A stretch of DNA of 64,000 nucleotides from Sphingomonas kyeonggiensis (GCF_014204495.1 NZ_JACHLN010000001.1:1116001-1180000), one strand, 5' to 3'; numbered from the stretch's first letter, positions 30,703-40,240 are shown. Notes: generated by a model from the sequence alone, not told the origin. Made by a program: numbers and translations.

Positions 30703-31077
30703 GTGCGCTTTCTGATCCCGCTTGCACTGCTGTCGGCCGCCGCTGCACAGGAGGCGCCGAACCTGACCATCGCCGATTTCCTGAGCGAGTGGCGTGTCGC
30801 GCAAGCCGAGACCGATCGCGGGGAGAAAGTCGCCAGGTTCAGCCGGCTCGCCGAGCGCCTCGCGCCGAGCTTCAATCGCTACAAGGCGCTGCTCGACGCG
30901 GACAAGGCAGCCGGGCGCCCGCCCCGCGCCTGCCCCGTCAAGGGCAGCAAGGCGACGGTCGACATCAACGCGCTCGTCACGGATCTGGAGAAACTGTCCG
31001 AGGCACAACGCGCAGCGCCGATGGACGCGGCGATCTTCGCTCAGCTCGACCGGCGCTTCCCTTGCCCGACGGCTTGA
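30703..31077 (+). CDS. Small exported hypothetical protein
   Basis: 124 aa starting with GTG at 30703. A short signal peptide (MRFLIPLALLSAAAAQ) leads a helical mature part, with Cys pair in RACPVKG and RFPCPTA. No known domain. Its only good ribosome site lies inside the ftsH terminator hairpin, so expression may depend on read-through or on RNA unfolding. Convergent with the DUF3667 gene. Confidence 0.6.
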   Translation: MRFLIPLALLSAAAAQEAPNLTIADFLSEWRVAQAETDRGEKVARFSRLAERLAPSFNRYKALLDADKAAGRPPRACPVKGSKATVDINALVTDLEKLSEAQRAAPMDAAIFAQLDRRFPCPTA

Positions 31078-31081
31078 AGCC

Positions 31082-32146
31082 TCAGCCGAACATCCCCAGC
31101 GCGACCAGGATCAGCAGGAACAGCACCAGGATCCAGCTGATGAAGAAAGTCAGCACCCAGGCCCGCATGAACGCGGAGAACCAACCGATGTCATAGGCCT
31201 GCTTCAGCTGCCGGGTGATGTGGATGAAGGGGACGAGCACCGCCACCATCCCGAGCGGTCCGCCGCCCAGCCCGATCGCGGCGGCAATCGCCACCACGAT
31301 GTAGAAGAGCGACATGAACGAGATCGAGTAGATGATGAAGATCGTGTGGTCGTACAGCTTGTACTGGCGCTTCCAGAAGAACAGCGACCACAGGAAGGGC
31401 AGCGATAGCGGGATCAGCAGCCAGGAGAATTTGTAGCTGGCCGACTGCAGCTTGTACATCATCAGCGCCGGGTTCTTCTGCCACTTCTCGATGCCGTGAT
31501 CGAGCGCGTGCCAGCCGGTATGCACCTCGTCCGTGCTCACATCGACCGGACCGCCTTCCAGCGACTTGGCCGCCTTGTCGAGCCCGGCAAGCTGCTGCTG
31601 CGCATCGGCGATGTCCTCGCGATACCTGGCCTTGTCGTCCTCGTCCGTCGCCTTGGCGAGCTTCTTCTGCGCCTTTTTCAGATCGTCCTGCGCGTCCTTC
31701 TTCGCGAAGTCGATCGCCGCCGCCGGCCTGAGGTTGCCACCGTTGAGCTGGGTCGGCGTCGAGATGCCCACCCAGGAAAAGACCGCGAACATCGCGAAGA
31801 CCGAGAACAGGAAGATCGCCATTGGCGAGACGAAGCGCGCGCGCTCGCCGGCGATATAGCGCTTGGTCAGCTCGCCCGGGCGCCAGGCCAGCATCGGCAG
31901 GGTGCGCCAGAACTTGCCTTCGAAATGGAAGACGCCGTGCACGATGTCGTGCCCGATCGCATGGAGCGAGCGGTGGACATGCCCCGCCTGCCCGCAATTA
32001 TGGCAATGCGATCCGATCAGCGCGGTTCCGCAATTAAGGCAGAGGCCATGGCCCTCGCCATGTCCTTCGCCAGCCCCCGGCTCGACCGCACGGCCAAGCA
32101 ACGCCCCAGTCGCCAGTTCCCCGGCTGCTTCGATTTCCCCCGACAT
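31082..32146 (-). CDS. DUF3667 membrane protein with zinc ribbon
   Basis: 354 aa. An N-terminal zinc ribbon (LCLNCGTALIGSHCHNCGQ, two CxxC knuckles) is followed by HVHRSLHAIGHDIVHGVFHFEGKFWRTLPMLAWRPGELTKRYIAGERARFVSP, the DUF3667 signature, then four or five membrane helices with a long cytoplasmic Lys/Asp coiled region. Function of the family is unknown. ATG 32146 is chosen over GTG 32176. It is divergent from proA by 47 bases. Confidence 0.82.
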   Translation of the reverse strand: MSGEIEAAGELATGALLGRAVEPGAGEGHGEGHGLCLNCGTALIGSHCHNCGQAGHVHRSLHAIGHDIVHGVFHFEGKFWRTLPMLAWRPGELTKRYIAGERARFVSPMAIFLFSVFAMFAVFSWVGISTPTQLNGGNLRPAAAIDFAKKDAQDDLKKAQKKLAKATDEDDKARYREDIADAQQQLAGLDKAAKSLEGGPVDVSTDEVHTGWHALDHGIEKWQKNPALMMYKLQSASYKFSWLLIPLSLPFLWSLFFWKRQYKLYDHTIFIIYSISFMSLFYIVVAIAAAIGLGGGPLGMVAVLVPFIHITRQLKQAYDIGWFSAFMRAWVLTFFISWILVLFLLILVALGMFG

Positions 32147-32193
32147 GCGGCCTTGGCTACCAGCTTCATGCTGCACGTGCTAGCGAGTGAATC

Positions 32194-33447
32194 ATGACTG
32201 ACGCAGCAACCTTGATCGCCGATATGGCCGCCCGCGCCCGCCTCGCCTCGACGAAGCTTGCCGCGATGCCGACCCCGGCCAAGGCCGCCGCGCTTAGGGC
32301 CGCCGCCGCCGCCATCCGCGCCGATGCCGCTGCGATCCAGGCCGCCAATGCCGAGGACATGGCCGCTGCAGAAGCGAACGGCCTGTCCGGCGCGCTGCTC
32401 GATCGGCTCAAGCTCGACGAAAAGCGAATCGAGAGCATGGCGGCGGGCGTCGAGGCGGTGGCCGGGCTCGCCGATCCGGTCGGCGATGTGTTCGATCGGG
32501 TCGAGCGGCCCAATGGCCTCGTCCTCACCCGTGTTCGCGTGCCGATCGGCGTGATCGGCATCATCTATGAGAGCCGGCCCAACGTTACCGCGGATGCCGG
32601 TGCGCTCTGCGCGATGGCGGGCAATGCCGCGATCCTGCGCGGCGGCTCCGAAGCGATCCGCTCGAACCGCGCGATTCATGCGGCACTGGCGCGCGGCCTG
32701 GCCGAAGGCGGTATGCCCGAGGATGCGGTGCAGCTCGTGCCCATCACCGATCGCGCTGCGGTCGGCGCGATGCTCACCGCCGAGGGGGCGATCGACATGG
32801 TCGTGCCGCGCGGCGGCAAGGGGCTGGTGGCGCGCGTCCAGGCCGAGGCGCGGGTGCCCGTGCTCGCGCATCTCGACGGGCTCAACCACACCTATATCGA
32901 TGGCGCCGCCGATCCGGCGATGGCGAAGGAACTGGCGCTCAACGCCAAGATGCGCCGCACTGGCATCTGCGGTGCGACCGAGACCTTGCTGATCGACCGC
33001 GCCTTCGCCGATCCCGCGCCGATCCTCGCCGCGCTTGCCGATGCCGGCTGCGAGCTGCGCGGCGATAGTGATCTGCAGGCGCTCGAGCCGCGCATGGTCG
33101 CGGCGAGCGACGAGGATTGGGATACCGAATATCTCGATTCGATCCTGTCGGTGAAGCGGGTCGATGGCGTCGACGATGCGATGGCGCATATCGCCGCGCA
33201 CAGCTCGCACCACACCGATGCGATCGTCACGGCGGACGCGGCCGTGGCCGAGAAGTTCCTCGCCCAGGTCGACAGCGCGATCGTGGTTTGGAACGCCTCG
33301 ACCCAGTTCGCCGATGGCGGCGAGTTCGGGCTGGGCGCCGAGATCGGCATCTCCACCGGCCGCCTCCATGCCCGTGGCCCGGTCGCGCTCGAGGGGCTGA
33401 CGACCTATAAATGGGTGGTCCGCGGTACGGGGCAGGCGCGTCCTTGA
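32194..33447 (+). CDS. proA: Gamma-glutamyl phosphate reductase
   Basis: 417-aa NADPH-dependent enzyme of proline synthesis, making glutamate semialdehyde. The aldehyde-dehydrogenase fold has the catalytic Cys in [16 protein letters not shown], the VPRGGKGLV and THLDG-type ([14 protein letters not shown]) motifs and the C-terminal [25 protein letters not shown]. Complete length. proB, the partner kinase, is not in the window. The stop overlaps the TTG start of nadD. Confidence 0.97.
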   Translation: MTDAATLIADMAARARLASTKLAAMPTPAKAAALRAAAAAIRADAAAIQAANAEDMAAAEANGLSGALLDRLKLDEKRIESMAAGVEAVAGLADPVGDVFDRVERPNGLVLTRVRVPIGVIGIIYESRPNVTADAGALCAMAGNAAILRGGSEAIRSNRAIHAALARGLAEGGMPEDAVQLVPITDRAAVGAMLTAEGAIDMVVPRGGKGLVARVQAEARVPVLAHLDGLNHTYIDGAADPAMAKELALNAKMRRTGICGATETLLIDRAFADPAPILAALADAGCELRGDSDLQALEPRMVAASDEDWDTEYLDSILSVKRVDGVDDAMAHIAAHSSHHTDAIVTADAAVAEKFLAQVDSAIVVWNASTQFADGGEFGLGAEIGISTGRLHARGPVALEGLTTYKWVVRGTGQARP

Positions 33448-34073
33448 AGCGCATCGGCCTGCTCGGCGGCTCGTTCAATCCGGCGCACAAGGGGCATCGC
33501 AAGCTCTCGATCCACGCGATTCGCGCGCTGGGGCTCGACGAGGTGTGGTGGCTCGTTTCGCCCGGCAATCCACTCAAGGACAAGGCGGGCATGGCGCCGT
33601 TCAAGCTGCGCATGGCCTCGGCCCAGCGCATGGCCCGCCACGCGCCGATCCGGGTGTCGGACATCGAGAAGCGGATCAAGACGCGCTATACCGCCGATAC
33701 CGTCCGCAAGCTGCCCCGGCTGTTCCCCCAGCATCGCTTCATCTGGTTGATGGGCGCGGACAATCTCGCCCAGTTCCACAAATGGGAACGCTGGCGTGAC
33801 ATTGCCGAGCAGGTTCCGATTGCGGTGATCGCCCGTCCGGGATATGATCGCGATGCCCATGCAAGTCCTGCAATGGGTTGGCTGCGGCGCGCTGTGTGGC
33901 CCGCAGGCCAGGCGAAGAACTGGACGCGTTGGAGATTGCCGGCCCTCGTGCTGTTGCGCTTCCGCCCCGATCCTACTTCGGCGACGAGCCTTCGGGCCGC
34001 CGATCCCGCCTGGCACCGGCGTTACGTTGCGTCGTCTCCATCCCAACACCACACAGATTTGTTGCAACCCTAG
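33444..34073 (+). CDS. nadD: Nicotinate-nucleotide adenylyltransferase
   Basis: 209-aa enzyme that adenylates nicotinate mononucleotide in NAD synthesis. The N-terminus [17 protein letters not shown] holds the nucleotidyltransferase HxGH motif, and [13 protein letters not shown] and [16 protein letters not shown] are typical. The TTG at 33444 is favoured because it gives the usual N-terminus and overlaps the proA stop by four bases; ATG 33411 in frame would add 11 residues. Confidence 0.93.
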   Translation: MKRIGLLGGSFNPAHKGHRKLSIHAIRALGLDEVWWLVSPGNPLKDKAGMAPFKLRMASAQRMARHAPIRVSDIEKRIKTRYTADTVRKLPRLFPQHRFIWLMGADNLAQFHKWERWRDIAEQVPIAVIARPGYDRDAHASPAMGWLRRAVWPAGQAKNWTRWRLPALVLLRFRPDPTSATSLRAADPAWHRRYVASSPSQHHTDLLQP

Positions 34074-34081
34074 GAGGCCCC

Positions 34082-34462
34082 TTGGCCACATCGCCCAATG
34101 TTCTGCGTTCCTCCGATGCCAATGGTGGCGTCGAGGCGCTGCACCAGCTCGTGATGGCGTCGCTCGACGACGATCAGGCGGTCGAGACGGTCTCGATCCC
34201 GCTCGCCGGCAAGAGCAGCATCGCCGACTATATGGTCGTGGCTTCGGGCCGCTCGACGCGCCAGGTCGCGTCGATGGCGGTGAAGCTCGCCGACAAGATC
34301 AAGGCCGAGTTCGGCCGCACCCCGCGCGTGGAGGGCCTGCCCACCGCCGATTGGGTGCTGATCGATGCCGGTGACGTGATCGTCCACCTGTTCCGTCCCG
34401 AAGTGCGCAGCTTCTACAATCTCGAGCGCATGTGGTCGTTCGGCGAAGCCGGCCAGGCCTGA
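34082..34462 (+). CDS. rsfS: Ribosomal silencing factor RsfS
   Basis: 126 aa. The Iojap/RsfS domain binds ribosomal protein uL14 and stops 30S joining when nutrients are short. Typical segments: SIADYMVVASGRSTRQVASMA, GLPTADWVLIDAGDVIVHLFRPEVRSFYNLERMW. The start is TTG 34082, with AGGAGG five bases before it; no ATG gives a sensible N-terminus. It lies eight bases after nadD and is followed by rlmH, the usual order. Confidence 0.95.
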   Translation: MATSPNVLRSSDANGGVEALHQLVMASLDDDQAVETVSIPLAGKSSIADYMVVASGRSTRQVASMAVKLADKIKAEFGRTPRVEGLPTADWVLIDAGDVIVHLFRPEVRSFYNLERMWSFGEAGQA

Positions 34463-34485
34463 TTCGGTAAAGGGCCGCGCGGGCG

Positions 34486-34908
34486 ATGCAGCTACACATC
34501 GTCGCGCGCGGCAAGATCGGGCGCAGTCCCGAGGCCGAGCTGGTCGATCGCTATCTCAAGCGCATCCAATGGCCGACCAGGATCACCGAGCTGCCCGATA
34601 CCGGCGGCAGGATCCCCGACATCTCGGGCACCACCCGAATCGTCATGCTCGACGAACTGGGCGAGAACCTGCCGTCCAAGGCGATCGCCGAGCGGCTGGG
34701 CAGCTGGCGTGACGACGGGGTGCGCGAGGCGCGCTTCCTGATCGGCGCGGCGGACGGCTTTGACGACGCGGCCCGAGCCCAGGCCGACCTGCTGATCAGC
34801 TTCGGCCGTGCCACCTGGCCGCACATGATGGCCCGGGCGATGCTCGCCGAGCAGCTGTGGCGCGCCACCTCGATCCTTGCCAACCACCCCTATCATCGCG
34901 AAGGCTAG
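34486..34908 (+). CDS. rlmH: 23S rRNA (pseudouridine1915-N3)-methyltransferase RlmH
   Basis: 140-aa SPOUT-class methyltransferase that modifies pseudouridine 1915 in helix 69. The trefoil-knot motifs RIVMLDELGENLPSKAIAERL, FLIGAADGFDD and the C-terminal LLISFGRATWPHMMARAMLAEQLWRATSILANHPYHRE are fully conserved. Complete length. It belongs to the nadD-rsfS-rlmH run and is followed after four bases by the EnvC-like gene. Confidence 0.97.
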   Translation: MQLHIVARGKIGRSPEAELVDRYLKRIQWPTRITELPDTGGRIPDISGTTRIVMLDELGENLPSKAIAERLGSWRDDGVREARFLIGAADGFDDAARAQADLLISFGRATWPHMMARAMLAEQLWRATSILANHPYHREG

Positions 34909-34912
34909 CGGC

Positions 34913-36085
34913 ATGCTCCGCCCGCTCGCCATCCTTGCCGGCACCCTCGCTATCCTCGCCACCGGCAGTTTCGCGGCGGCGCAGGCGCCCGGCCTTGCCG
35001 AGCAGCAGGGCAGGCTGCGTGAGGCCAACGCACAGTCCCAGGCCGCCCAGGCGCGCAGCGCCGCGCTCGAGCGTCAGGCCGCCTCGGAGCGCGACCAGGC
35101 CCTGCGTGCCCGCGCCCAGGAAGCCGCCGCCGCCGAGCGGATCAAGGCCGCCGAAGCCGACATCGCCGCCGCCCGCGCCCGGATCGGCATCGTCGATCGC
35201 CAGTTGGCCGAGCAGCGCACCCGCGTCGCCGAGCGCCAGGGCCCGATCCTCCGCCTGATCGCCGCGCTCCAGTCGATGGCCCGCCGCCCCGCGGTGCTCG
35301 GCCTCGTCCAGCCCGGCTCGACCGCCGACATGGTCCATGTCCGCGCCGTGCTCGGCACCGTGATGCCCGTGGTCGAGGCGCGCACCCGCGACGTCCGCGC
35401 CGAACTCTCCCGCATCCGCGCGCTGCGTGCCGATGCCCTGGCCGCGGTCAACAGCTTCCGCGAGGCCCGTCAGCGCATCGAGAACGAGCGGACCGCGCTG
35501 GTCAGGCTCGAGGCCGATCACCGCGCCCGCTCGGCCCAGCTCGCCTCCAGCGCGCTGGTCGAATCGGACCGCGCGATTGCCCTTGGCGAGCGCGCCCGCG
35601 AGATCGTCGACCAGATGGAGACGGCGGGGGAGGCGGCGGAGATCCAGTCCGGTCTCGCAGCCCTTCCCGGGCCGCTGCCTCGCCCGGGCAGCGCCGCGCC
35701 GGCACCCACGAGCAAGCTCGGCGCACCCTATGTGCTGCCCGTCGCCGGCGCCGTCGTCACCGGCATGGGCGAGCTTTCGCCCACCGGCGTGCGCGCCCGC
35801 GGCGTGACGCTCGCCTGCGCCGCCAACAGCGATGCCGTCGCGCCCGCCGCCGGCCGCATCCTCTATGCCGGCGCGTTCCGTGACTATGGCGGGGTGGTCA
35901 TCATCGATCACGGCAATGGCTGGACCAGCTCGGTCACCGGCCTCGGCGGCATCGCGGTGCGCGTCGGCCAGCAGATCGGCCAGGGCGCCCGCATCGGCCG
36001 CGCCCCGGGCAGCGACGCCCCGCGCGTCACCGTCGAGCTGCGCCGCCGCGGCGAGCCCATGGACCTTGCGCGCCTGCTCGGCTGA
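34913..36085 (+). CDS. EnvC-like murein hydrolase activator, degenerate LytM domain
   Basis: 390-aa periplasmic protein. Signal peptide (MLRPLAILAGTLAILATGSFAAAQ), long coiled coil (residues about 25-240, Ala/Glu/Arg-rich), and C-terminal LytM/M23 domain (VVIIDHGNGWTSSVTGLGGIAVRVGQQIGQGARIG). The zinc ligands of active M23 peptidases are missing: the first His region reads GVTLACAANSDAVAP and the HLHFE site is replaced by RVTVELRRRG. As in E. coli EnvC, it is therefore expected to activate amidases rather than cut murein. It sits before ctpA. Confidence 0.88.
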   Translation: MLRPLAILAGTLAILATGSFAAAQAPGLAEQQGRLREANAQSQAAQARSAALERQAASERDQALRARAQEAAAAERIKAAEADIAAARARIGIVDRQLAEQRTRVAERQGPILRLIAALQSMARRPAVLGLVQPGSTADMVHVRAVLGTVMPVVEARTRDVRAELSRIRALRADALAAVNSFREARQRIENERTALVRLEADHRARSAQLASSALVESDRAIALGERAREIVDQMETAGEAAEIQSGLAALPGPLPRPGSAAPAPTSKLGAPYVLPVAGAVVTGMGELSPTGVRARGVTLACAANSDAVAPAAGRILYAGAFRDYGGVVIIDHGNGWTSSVTGLGGIAVRVGQQIGQGARIGRAPGSDAPRVTVELRRRGEPMDLARLLG

Positions 36086-36155
36086 TTGTGCCGTGCAATT
36101 GCCGCGATCCCGGCCTAGATTGTCCCTCGAACGCGTTTCCGGAAAGTAGTTGTTG

Positions 36156-37508
36156 ATGCTCCGTTCGTTCCTTCAGGTCACCGCCGCCGTCGGCGCGCTG
36201 GCGCTCGTTCCCGTCGCCTCGGGCGCGATGGCCGGCGTCGATACGTCGAGCTTCAAGGAGCTCGACACCTTCATGGAAGTCTACAGCCAGGTGAAGGCGA
36301 ACTATGTCGACAAGGTCGACGACGCCACGCTGATGAAGGGCGCGATCCAGGGCATGCTCGCCGCGCTGGATCCGCACTCCAGCTTCGCCGACGGGCTCGA
36401 TTTCGACAATCTCAAGATCCAGACCGACGGCAATTATGGCGGCCTCGGCCTCACCGTCACCCAGCAGGACGGCGCGGTGAAGGTCGTTGCCCCGACCGAG
36501 GACACCCCGGCCGCCCGCGCGGGCATGAAGTCGGGCGACTTCATCACCCATATCGACGGCAAGTTCATCGTCGGCGGCAGCCTCGACGAAGCGATCGAGC
36601 AGATGCGCGGCAAGCCGGGCACCTCGGTCACCCTCACCGTCGTCCGCCCGGGCGGCGACAAGCCGCTCACCTTCACGATGAAGCGCGAGATCATCGTGCA
36701 GAAGCCGGTGAAGTGGGAGGTCAAGGACGGTGTCGGCATCATCAACATCAACACCTTCACCGCCCAGACCGGCGCCGACACGGTCAAGGCGATCCAGGAG
36801 ATCGACAAGAAGCTCGGGCACAAGCCGCTCGGCTATATCGTCGATCTGCGCGAGAATGGCGGCGGGCTTCTCAGCCAGGCGATCGAAGTCTCGGACGTGT
36901 TCCTCGGCCATGGCGAGATCGTCTCGCAGCGCGGCCGCGAGAAGAGCGATATCGAGCGCTGGTATGCCGATGTGAACGAGCCCGGCATCACCTCGATCCC
37001 GGGCGATCTCGCCAAGGGGCTGCCGGTCGTCGTGCTGATCGACGCGGGCACCGCCTCGGCCTCGGAGATCGTCGCCGGCGCGCTCCAGGATCATCACCGC
37101 GCGCTCGTCATGGGCGTGCGCAGCTTCGGCAAGGGCTCGGTCCAGTCGATCCTGCCGATGGGCCCCCGCGCCGCGCTGCGCCTCACCACCGCGCGCTACT
37201 ACACGCCGTCGGGCCGCTCGGTGCAGGAAGGCGGCATCAAGCCCGACCTGCTGGTGCCGCAGCTCACCGATCCCGACTACAAGAGCCGTCCCTCGATCCG
37301 CGAGGCGGACCTGCGCGCGCACCTGATCAACAACGACAAGGTCGATGATTCGGTGCTTGAGGATGACCAGCGCACCGATCCGCGCTTCGCCAAGACGGCG
37401 GACCAGCTGAAGAAGGAAGGCGTGGACGACTTCCAGCTCCACTACGCCCTCCAGACCATCTCCCGCCTCGGTCCCAAGACCCAGGTCGCAGCCGCCAAGA
37501 GCAAGTAA
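36156..37508 (+). CDS. ctpA: C-terminal processing peptidase CtpA (S41)
   Basis: 450-aa periplasmic S41 protease. N-terminal signal (MLRSFLQVTAAVGALALVPVASGAMA), PDZ domain (GLGLTVTQQDGAVKVVAPTEDTPAARAGMKSGDFITHIDG), catalytic core with VDLRENGGGLLSQAIEVSD, the Ser in GTASASE (298-304) and the Lys in RSFGKGSVQ. ATG 36156 has GGAAAG upstream. The EnvC-CtpA neighbour pair is conserved and acts in cell-wall hydrolase control. dsbB follows after three bases. Confidence 0.95.
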   Translation: MLRSFLQVTAAVGALALVPVASGAMAGVDTSSFKELDTFMEVYSQVKANYVDKVDDATLMKGAIQGMLAALDPHSSFADGLDFDNLKIQTDGNYGGLGLTVTQQDGAVKVVAPTEDTPAARAGMKSGDFITHIDGKFIVGGSLDEAIEQMRGKPGTSVTLTVVRPGGDKPLTFTMKREIIVQKPVKWEVKDGVGIININTFTAQTGADTVKAIQEIDKKLGHKPLGYIVDLRENGGGLLSQAIEVSDVFLGHGEIVSQRGREKSDIERWYADVNEPGITSIPGDLAKGLPVVVLIDAGTASASEIVAGALQDHHRALVMGVRSFGKGSVQSILPMGPRAALRLTTARYYTPSGRSVQEGGIKPDLLVPQLTDPDYKSRPSIREADLRAHLINNDKVDDSVLEDDQRTDPRFAKTADQLKKEGVDDFQLHYALQTISRLGPKTQVAAAKSK

Positions 37509-37511
37509 GCC

Positions 37512-37994
37512 ATGCGTATCGACACTTTCTGCGCCGCGCGCTGGCTCGCGCTCCTGCTGCCCCTCGCCCTGGTCGGCGGTGCGCACACCACCGAATTTTT
37601 CGGGCTGGTCCCGTGCGAGATGTGCTGGTGGCAGCGCTATCCGCATTATGCCGCGATCCTGATCGCGCTCTCGGCCTTCCTGGTGAAGGATCGCCGTGCC
37701 CAGCTCGGGCTCGTCCTGCTCGCCGGCCTTGCCGTGGCGATCAGCGGCGGCATCGGCGTGTTCCATGCCGGCGTCGAGTATAAATGGTGGCAGGGCATCA
37801 CCGCCTGCACCGCCCAGGTGCACGGCACCAACCCGATGGACATGCTGACCGACGCGCTGCGCCGTCCGCTGATCCGCTGCGACGTGCCGCAATGGACGCT
37901 GTTCGGCATCAGCCTGGCCGGGTTCAACGCGATCTTCTCGCTCACCGGTGCCGCCGCGATCTTCGCGCTGGCCCTGCGGAAGGCGCGCGCATGA
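37512..37994 (+). CDS. dsbB: Disulfide bond formation protein DsbB family
   Basis: 160-aa inner-membrane protein with four hydrophobic helices. It has the quinone-linked CxxC (C35-E-M-C38) in the first periplasmic loop and a second Cys pair, C100 and C124, in the second loop, as in DsbB, which reoxidises DsbA using ubiquinone. The ATGA overlap with coq7 links it to a ubiquinone gene. No dsbA is in the window. Confidence 0.88.
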   Translation: MRIDTFCAARWLALLLPLALVGGAHTTEFFGLVPCEMCWWQRYPHYAAILIALSAFLVKDRRAQLGLVLLAGLAVAISGGIGVFHAGVEYKWWQGITACTAQVHGTNPMDMLTDALRRPLIRCDVPQWTLFGISLAGFNAIFSLTGAAAIFALALRKARA

Positions 37995-38524
37995 GCTGGA
38001 AGCCCGGCGATCGGCGCGAGGGGACGTCCTCGATGGTCCGCGTCGATCAGGCGGGCGAATATGGCGCGACGCGCATCTATGCCGGCCAGCTGGCGGTGAT
38101 GGGCGATCGCACCCCGATGGCGCGGATGATCGCCGGCATGGCGATTCAGGAAGAGCGCCACCGCGCATTCTTCGATTCGATGATCGCCCGGCGCGGCGTC
38201 CGCCCGACGGCGCTCCAGCCCTTCTGGAACGTCGCCGGCTTCGCGCTCGGCGCGGTGACCGCGGCGATGGGCCCCGAGGCGGCGATGGCCTGCACCGCCG
38301 CGATCGAGACCGAGATCGATCTCCATTACCAGCAGCAGCTCGAAGAGCTGGGCACGGGGGATCCGGAGCTCAGCGAAGCGGTCGCGAAATTCCGCGATGA
38401 GGAGCTCGAACACCGCGACACCGCGCTGGAGCATGGCGCGGAACAGGCCCCGGCCTATCCGCTGCTCTCCACCCTGATCCGCGCCGGTTGCCGGGCTGCC
38501 ATTGCGGTATCGAAACGGATATAA
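37991..38524 (+). CDS. coq7: Demethoxyubiquinone hydroxylase Coq7
   Basis: 177-aa di-iron enzyme for a late ring hydroxylation in ubiquinone synthesis. The iron ligands appear in DQAGEYGATRIYAGQL, QEERHRAFFD, ETEIDLHYQQQLEEL and FRDEELEHRD. Its start overlaps the dsbB stop (ATGA), so the two are co-translated. Sphingomonads use Coq7 where enterobacteria use UbiF. Confidence 0.96.
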   Translation: MSWKPGDRREGTSSMVRVDQAGEYGATRIYAGQLAVMGDRTPMARMIAGMAIQEERHRAFFDSMIARRGVRPTALQPFWNVAGFALGAVTAAMGPEAAMACTAAIETEIDLHYQQQLEELGTGDPELSEAVAKFRDEELEHRDTALEHGAEQAPAYPLLSTLIRAGCRAAIAVSKRI

Positions 38525-38574
38525 AGCGTCTGTTCAGCCGTTGTCCCCGATGCACGGCATAGAGGAGTAAGCCG

Positions 38575-38982
38575 ATGTTGAACCGGATCCTGATCGCGGG
38601 CGCGCTCGCCGCCGTCCCGATGCTGATGCCCGCCGCTGCCCATGCGCAGAGTTCGGCGCAGAACAGCGTGCTGATCATCTATGGCAACGACAAGTGCCCG
38701 ACGAACAGCAACGGCGAAGAGATCGTGGTCTGCAAGCGCCTCGACGAGGCCGAGCGCTTCCGCATCCCGTCGAACCTGCGCGACCAGGGTGGGCCGCCGC
38801 AGAAGACCGAGAGCTGGGCGGTGCGCTCGCAGGACGCGGTGACCGCGGGCAATTTTGGTACCGGCAGCTGCACCTCGGTCGGCGCCAATGGCAGCACTGG
38901 CTGCTTCGTCAAGCGCGCCACCGCCGCCCGCGCCGAAACCCGCGCCCGCCGCAAGGCCGAGCAGAATTTGCCGCTGCCTTGA
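38575..38982 (+). CDS. Small exported hypothetical protein
   Basis: 135 aa. Signal peptide MLNRILIAGALAAVPMLMPAAAHAQ, then a mature region with four Cys (NDKCPTNSNGEEIVVCKRLDEAERFRIP; GSCTSVG; GCFVKR) that may pair as disulfides. AGGAG precedes the start. The NDKCP and EIVVCKR segments recur in short sphingomonad exported proteins of unknown role. It follows coq7 by 50 bases. Confidence 0.7.
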   Translation: MLNRILIAGALAAVPMLMPAAAHAQSSAQNSVLIIYGNDKCPTNSNGEEIVVCKRLDEAERFRIPSNLRDQGGPPQKTESWAVRSQDAVTAGNFGTGSCTSVGANGSTGCFVKRATAARAETRARRKAEQNLPLP

Positions 38983-39000
38983 TCTGCGGCCACATCCGAT

Positions 39001-39022
39001 TCCCCTCCCTGCAGGGAGGGGA
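39001..39022. terminator. Perfect 22-bp palindrome between convergent genes
   Basis: The sequence 39001-39022 is a perfect 22-bp palindrome (TCCCCTCCCTG and its complement), directly after one gene and seven bases before the end of the converging one. It is a likely bidirectional terminator, although no loop bases or T tract are present. Confidence 0.5.
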
Positions 39023-39028
39023 GTTAAG

Positions 39029-40240
39029 CTACTCCCGCACCGGCCACCGCCCCACCCATTCCGGTGGCTCCCGGCGCAGGCAATCCACGATGATCCACAG
39101 CATCACCGCTCCGCGCGCCGCGGCCGCCCAGGCGATGTCGATCGTACTGGCCGCCGGCCACACGCCGTCCATCCCGGCGAAATACCAGAATTCGGCAAAA
39201 TAGGCGGCGATCCCCGCCAGCGCGAACAGCGCCACCGGCAGCAGGCGCGGCGCGGTCATCACCAGCAGCGGCCACAGCCACAGGTCGAATTGCGGCGAAT
39301 AGACCTTGTTGGTCAGCATGAACCAGGCCAGCACCGGCGTCGCCAGCAGCCACAGCCGGTCGCGGTGTCGCCGCCAGCCGATCGCGACGATCGCCACCGC
39401 CCCGATGGCGAAGGCCAGAGTCGCGCAGAGGTTCTTGTCCTCGATGCTCAGCGGCAGCCAGCCGAGATTGCCGAGCACATCCCAGGTCCCCGCCGCGGTG
39501 CCGCTGCGCGATTGCGAGAACAGGTAGAATTCGCTCCAGTTGCGCGGTGCGAGCAGTGCGATGGGCAGGTTCACCGCGGCCCAGGCCGCGATCGCCGCCA
39601 GCGTCACCAGCGCGGCGCGGCGCAGTCGCTGCACCCAGTCCTTGCCGCGCTCGAACAGGGCGGAGAGCCCGATCAGCGGCAGGATCACGACCGGGAACAG
39701 CTTGGCCGCTACGCCCAGCCCGGCGGCGGCCGCCGCGCGCACCAGCCGGTCCTCGCGTGCCTGCAGCAGCGCCGCCACGGCCAGGGTCACCGCGATCATG
39801 TCCCAGTTGTGCCCGACATAGAGGACGAGCGGCGGCGCCGCCGCCCACCACCAGAGCCGCTTGCGGTCGACCCCCGCGCGCCACAGCATCCACAGCACCA
39901 GGAAGGCGAGGGCGATGTTCACCGCCGTCACCACGCCCAGGAACTTGGCGTCATTGGCGCGGGCGCCGAAGAGCAGGTGGGTCGCGGTCCCCTCGATCCA
40001 GATCGCCGCGCCGGTCAGCACCGGATATTCGATCGGGGTCTGCAGGTACGGGATCCTGCCCTTGTCCACTTCGCGCGCGGTCCAGAAGGGCACCGCGTCG
40101 CTGTAGCAGCCGGTGATATACTGCTCGGAATCGGTCCAGCCGCCGGGCATGCAATGCTGCTTGAAGCTGAAGCCGAGCAGGCAGGTGACCGCCAGGCCGA
40201 TCAGCAGGATCCTGAATTGCCGGTCGATCGTCAGCCGCAT
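39029..40240 (-). CDS. GT87/DUF2029-type membrane glycosyltransferase
   Basis: 403 aa, about ten membrane helices. Features: an N-terminal helix, then SEQYITGCYSDAVPFWTAREVDKGRIPYLQTPIEYPVLTG with the acidic periplasmic loop typical of polyprenol-sugar-dependent transferases. LFPVVILPLIGL and NKVYSPQFDLWLWPLLV are like GT87 mannosyltransferases. Substrate unknown. The start at 40240 follows AGGGAGCGGG. Divergent from the radical SAM gene. Confidence 0.78.
   Translation of the reverse strand: MRLTIDRQFRILLIGLAVTCLLGFSFKQHCMPGGWTDSEQYITGCYSDAVPFWTAREVDKGRIPYLQTPIEYPVLTGAAIWIEGTATHLLFGARANDAKFLGVVTAVNIALAFLVLWMLWRAGVDRKRLWWWAAAPPLVLYVGHNWDMIAVTLAVAALLQAREDRLVRAAAAAGLGVAAKLFPVVILPLIGLSALFERGKDWVQRLRRAALVTLAAIAAWAAVNLPIALLAPRNWSEFYLFSQSRSGTAAGTWDVLGNLGWLPLSIEDKNLCATLAFAIGAVAIVAIGWRRHRDRLWLLATPVLAWFMLTNKVYSPQFDLWLWPLLVMTAPRLLPVALFALAGIAAYFAEFWYFAGMDGVWPAASTIDIAWAAAARGAVMLWIIVDCLRREPPEWVGRWPVRE

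Noticed and set aside
34913..36085. Calling the EnvC-like protein an active M23 endopeptidase
   Set aside because: The zinc-binding residues are missing.
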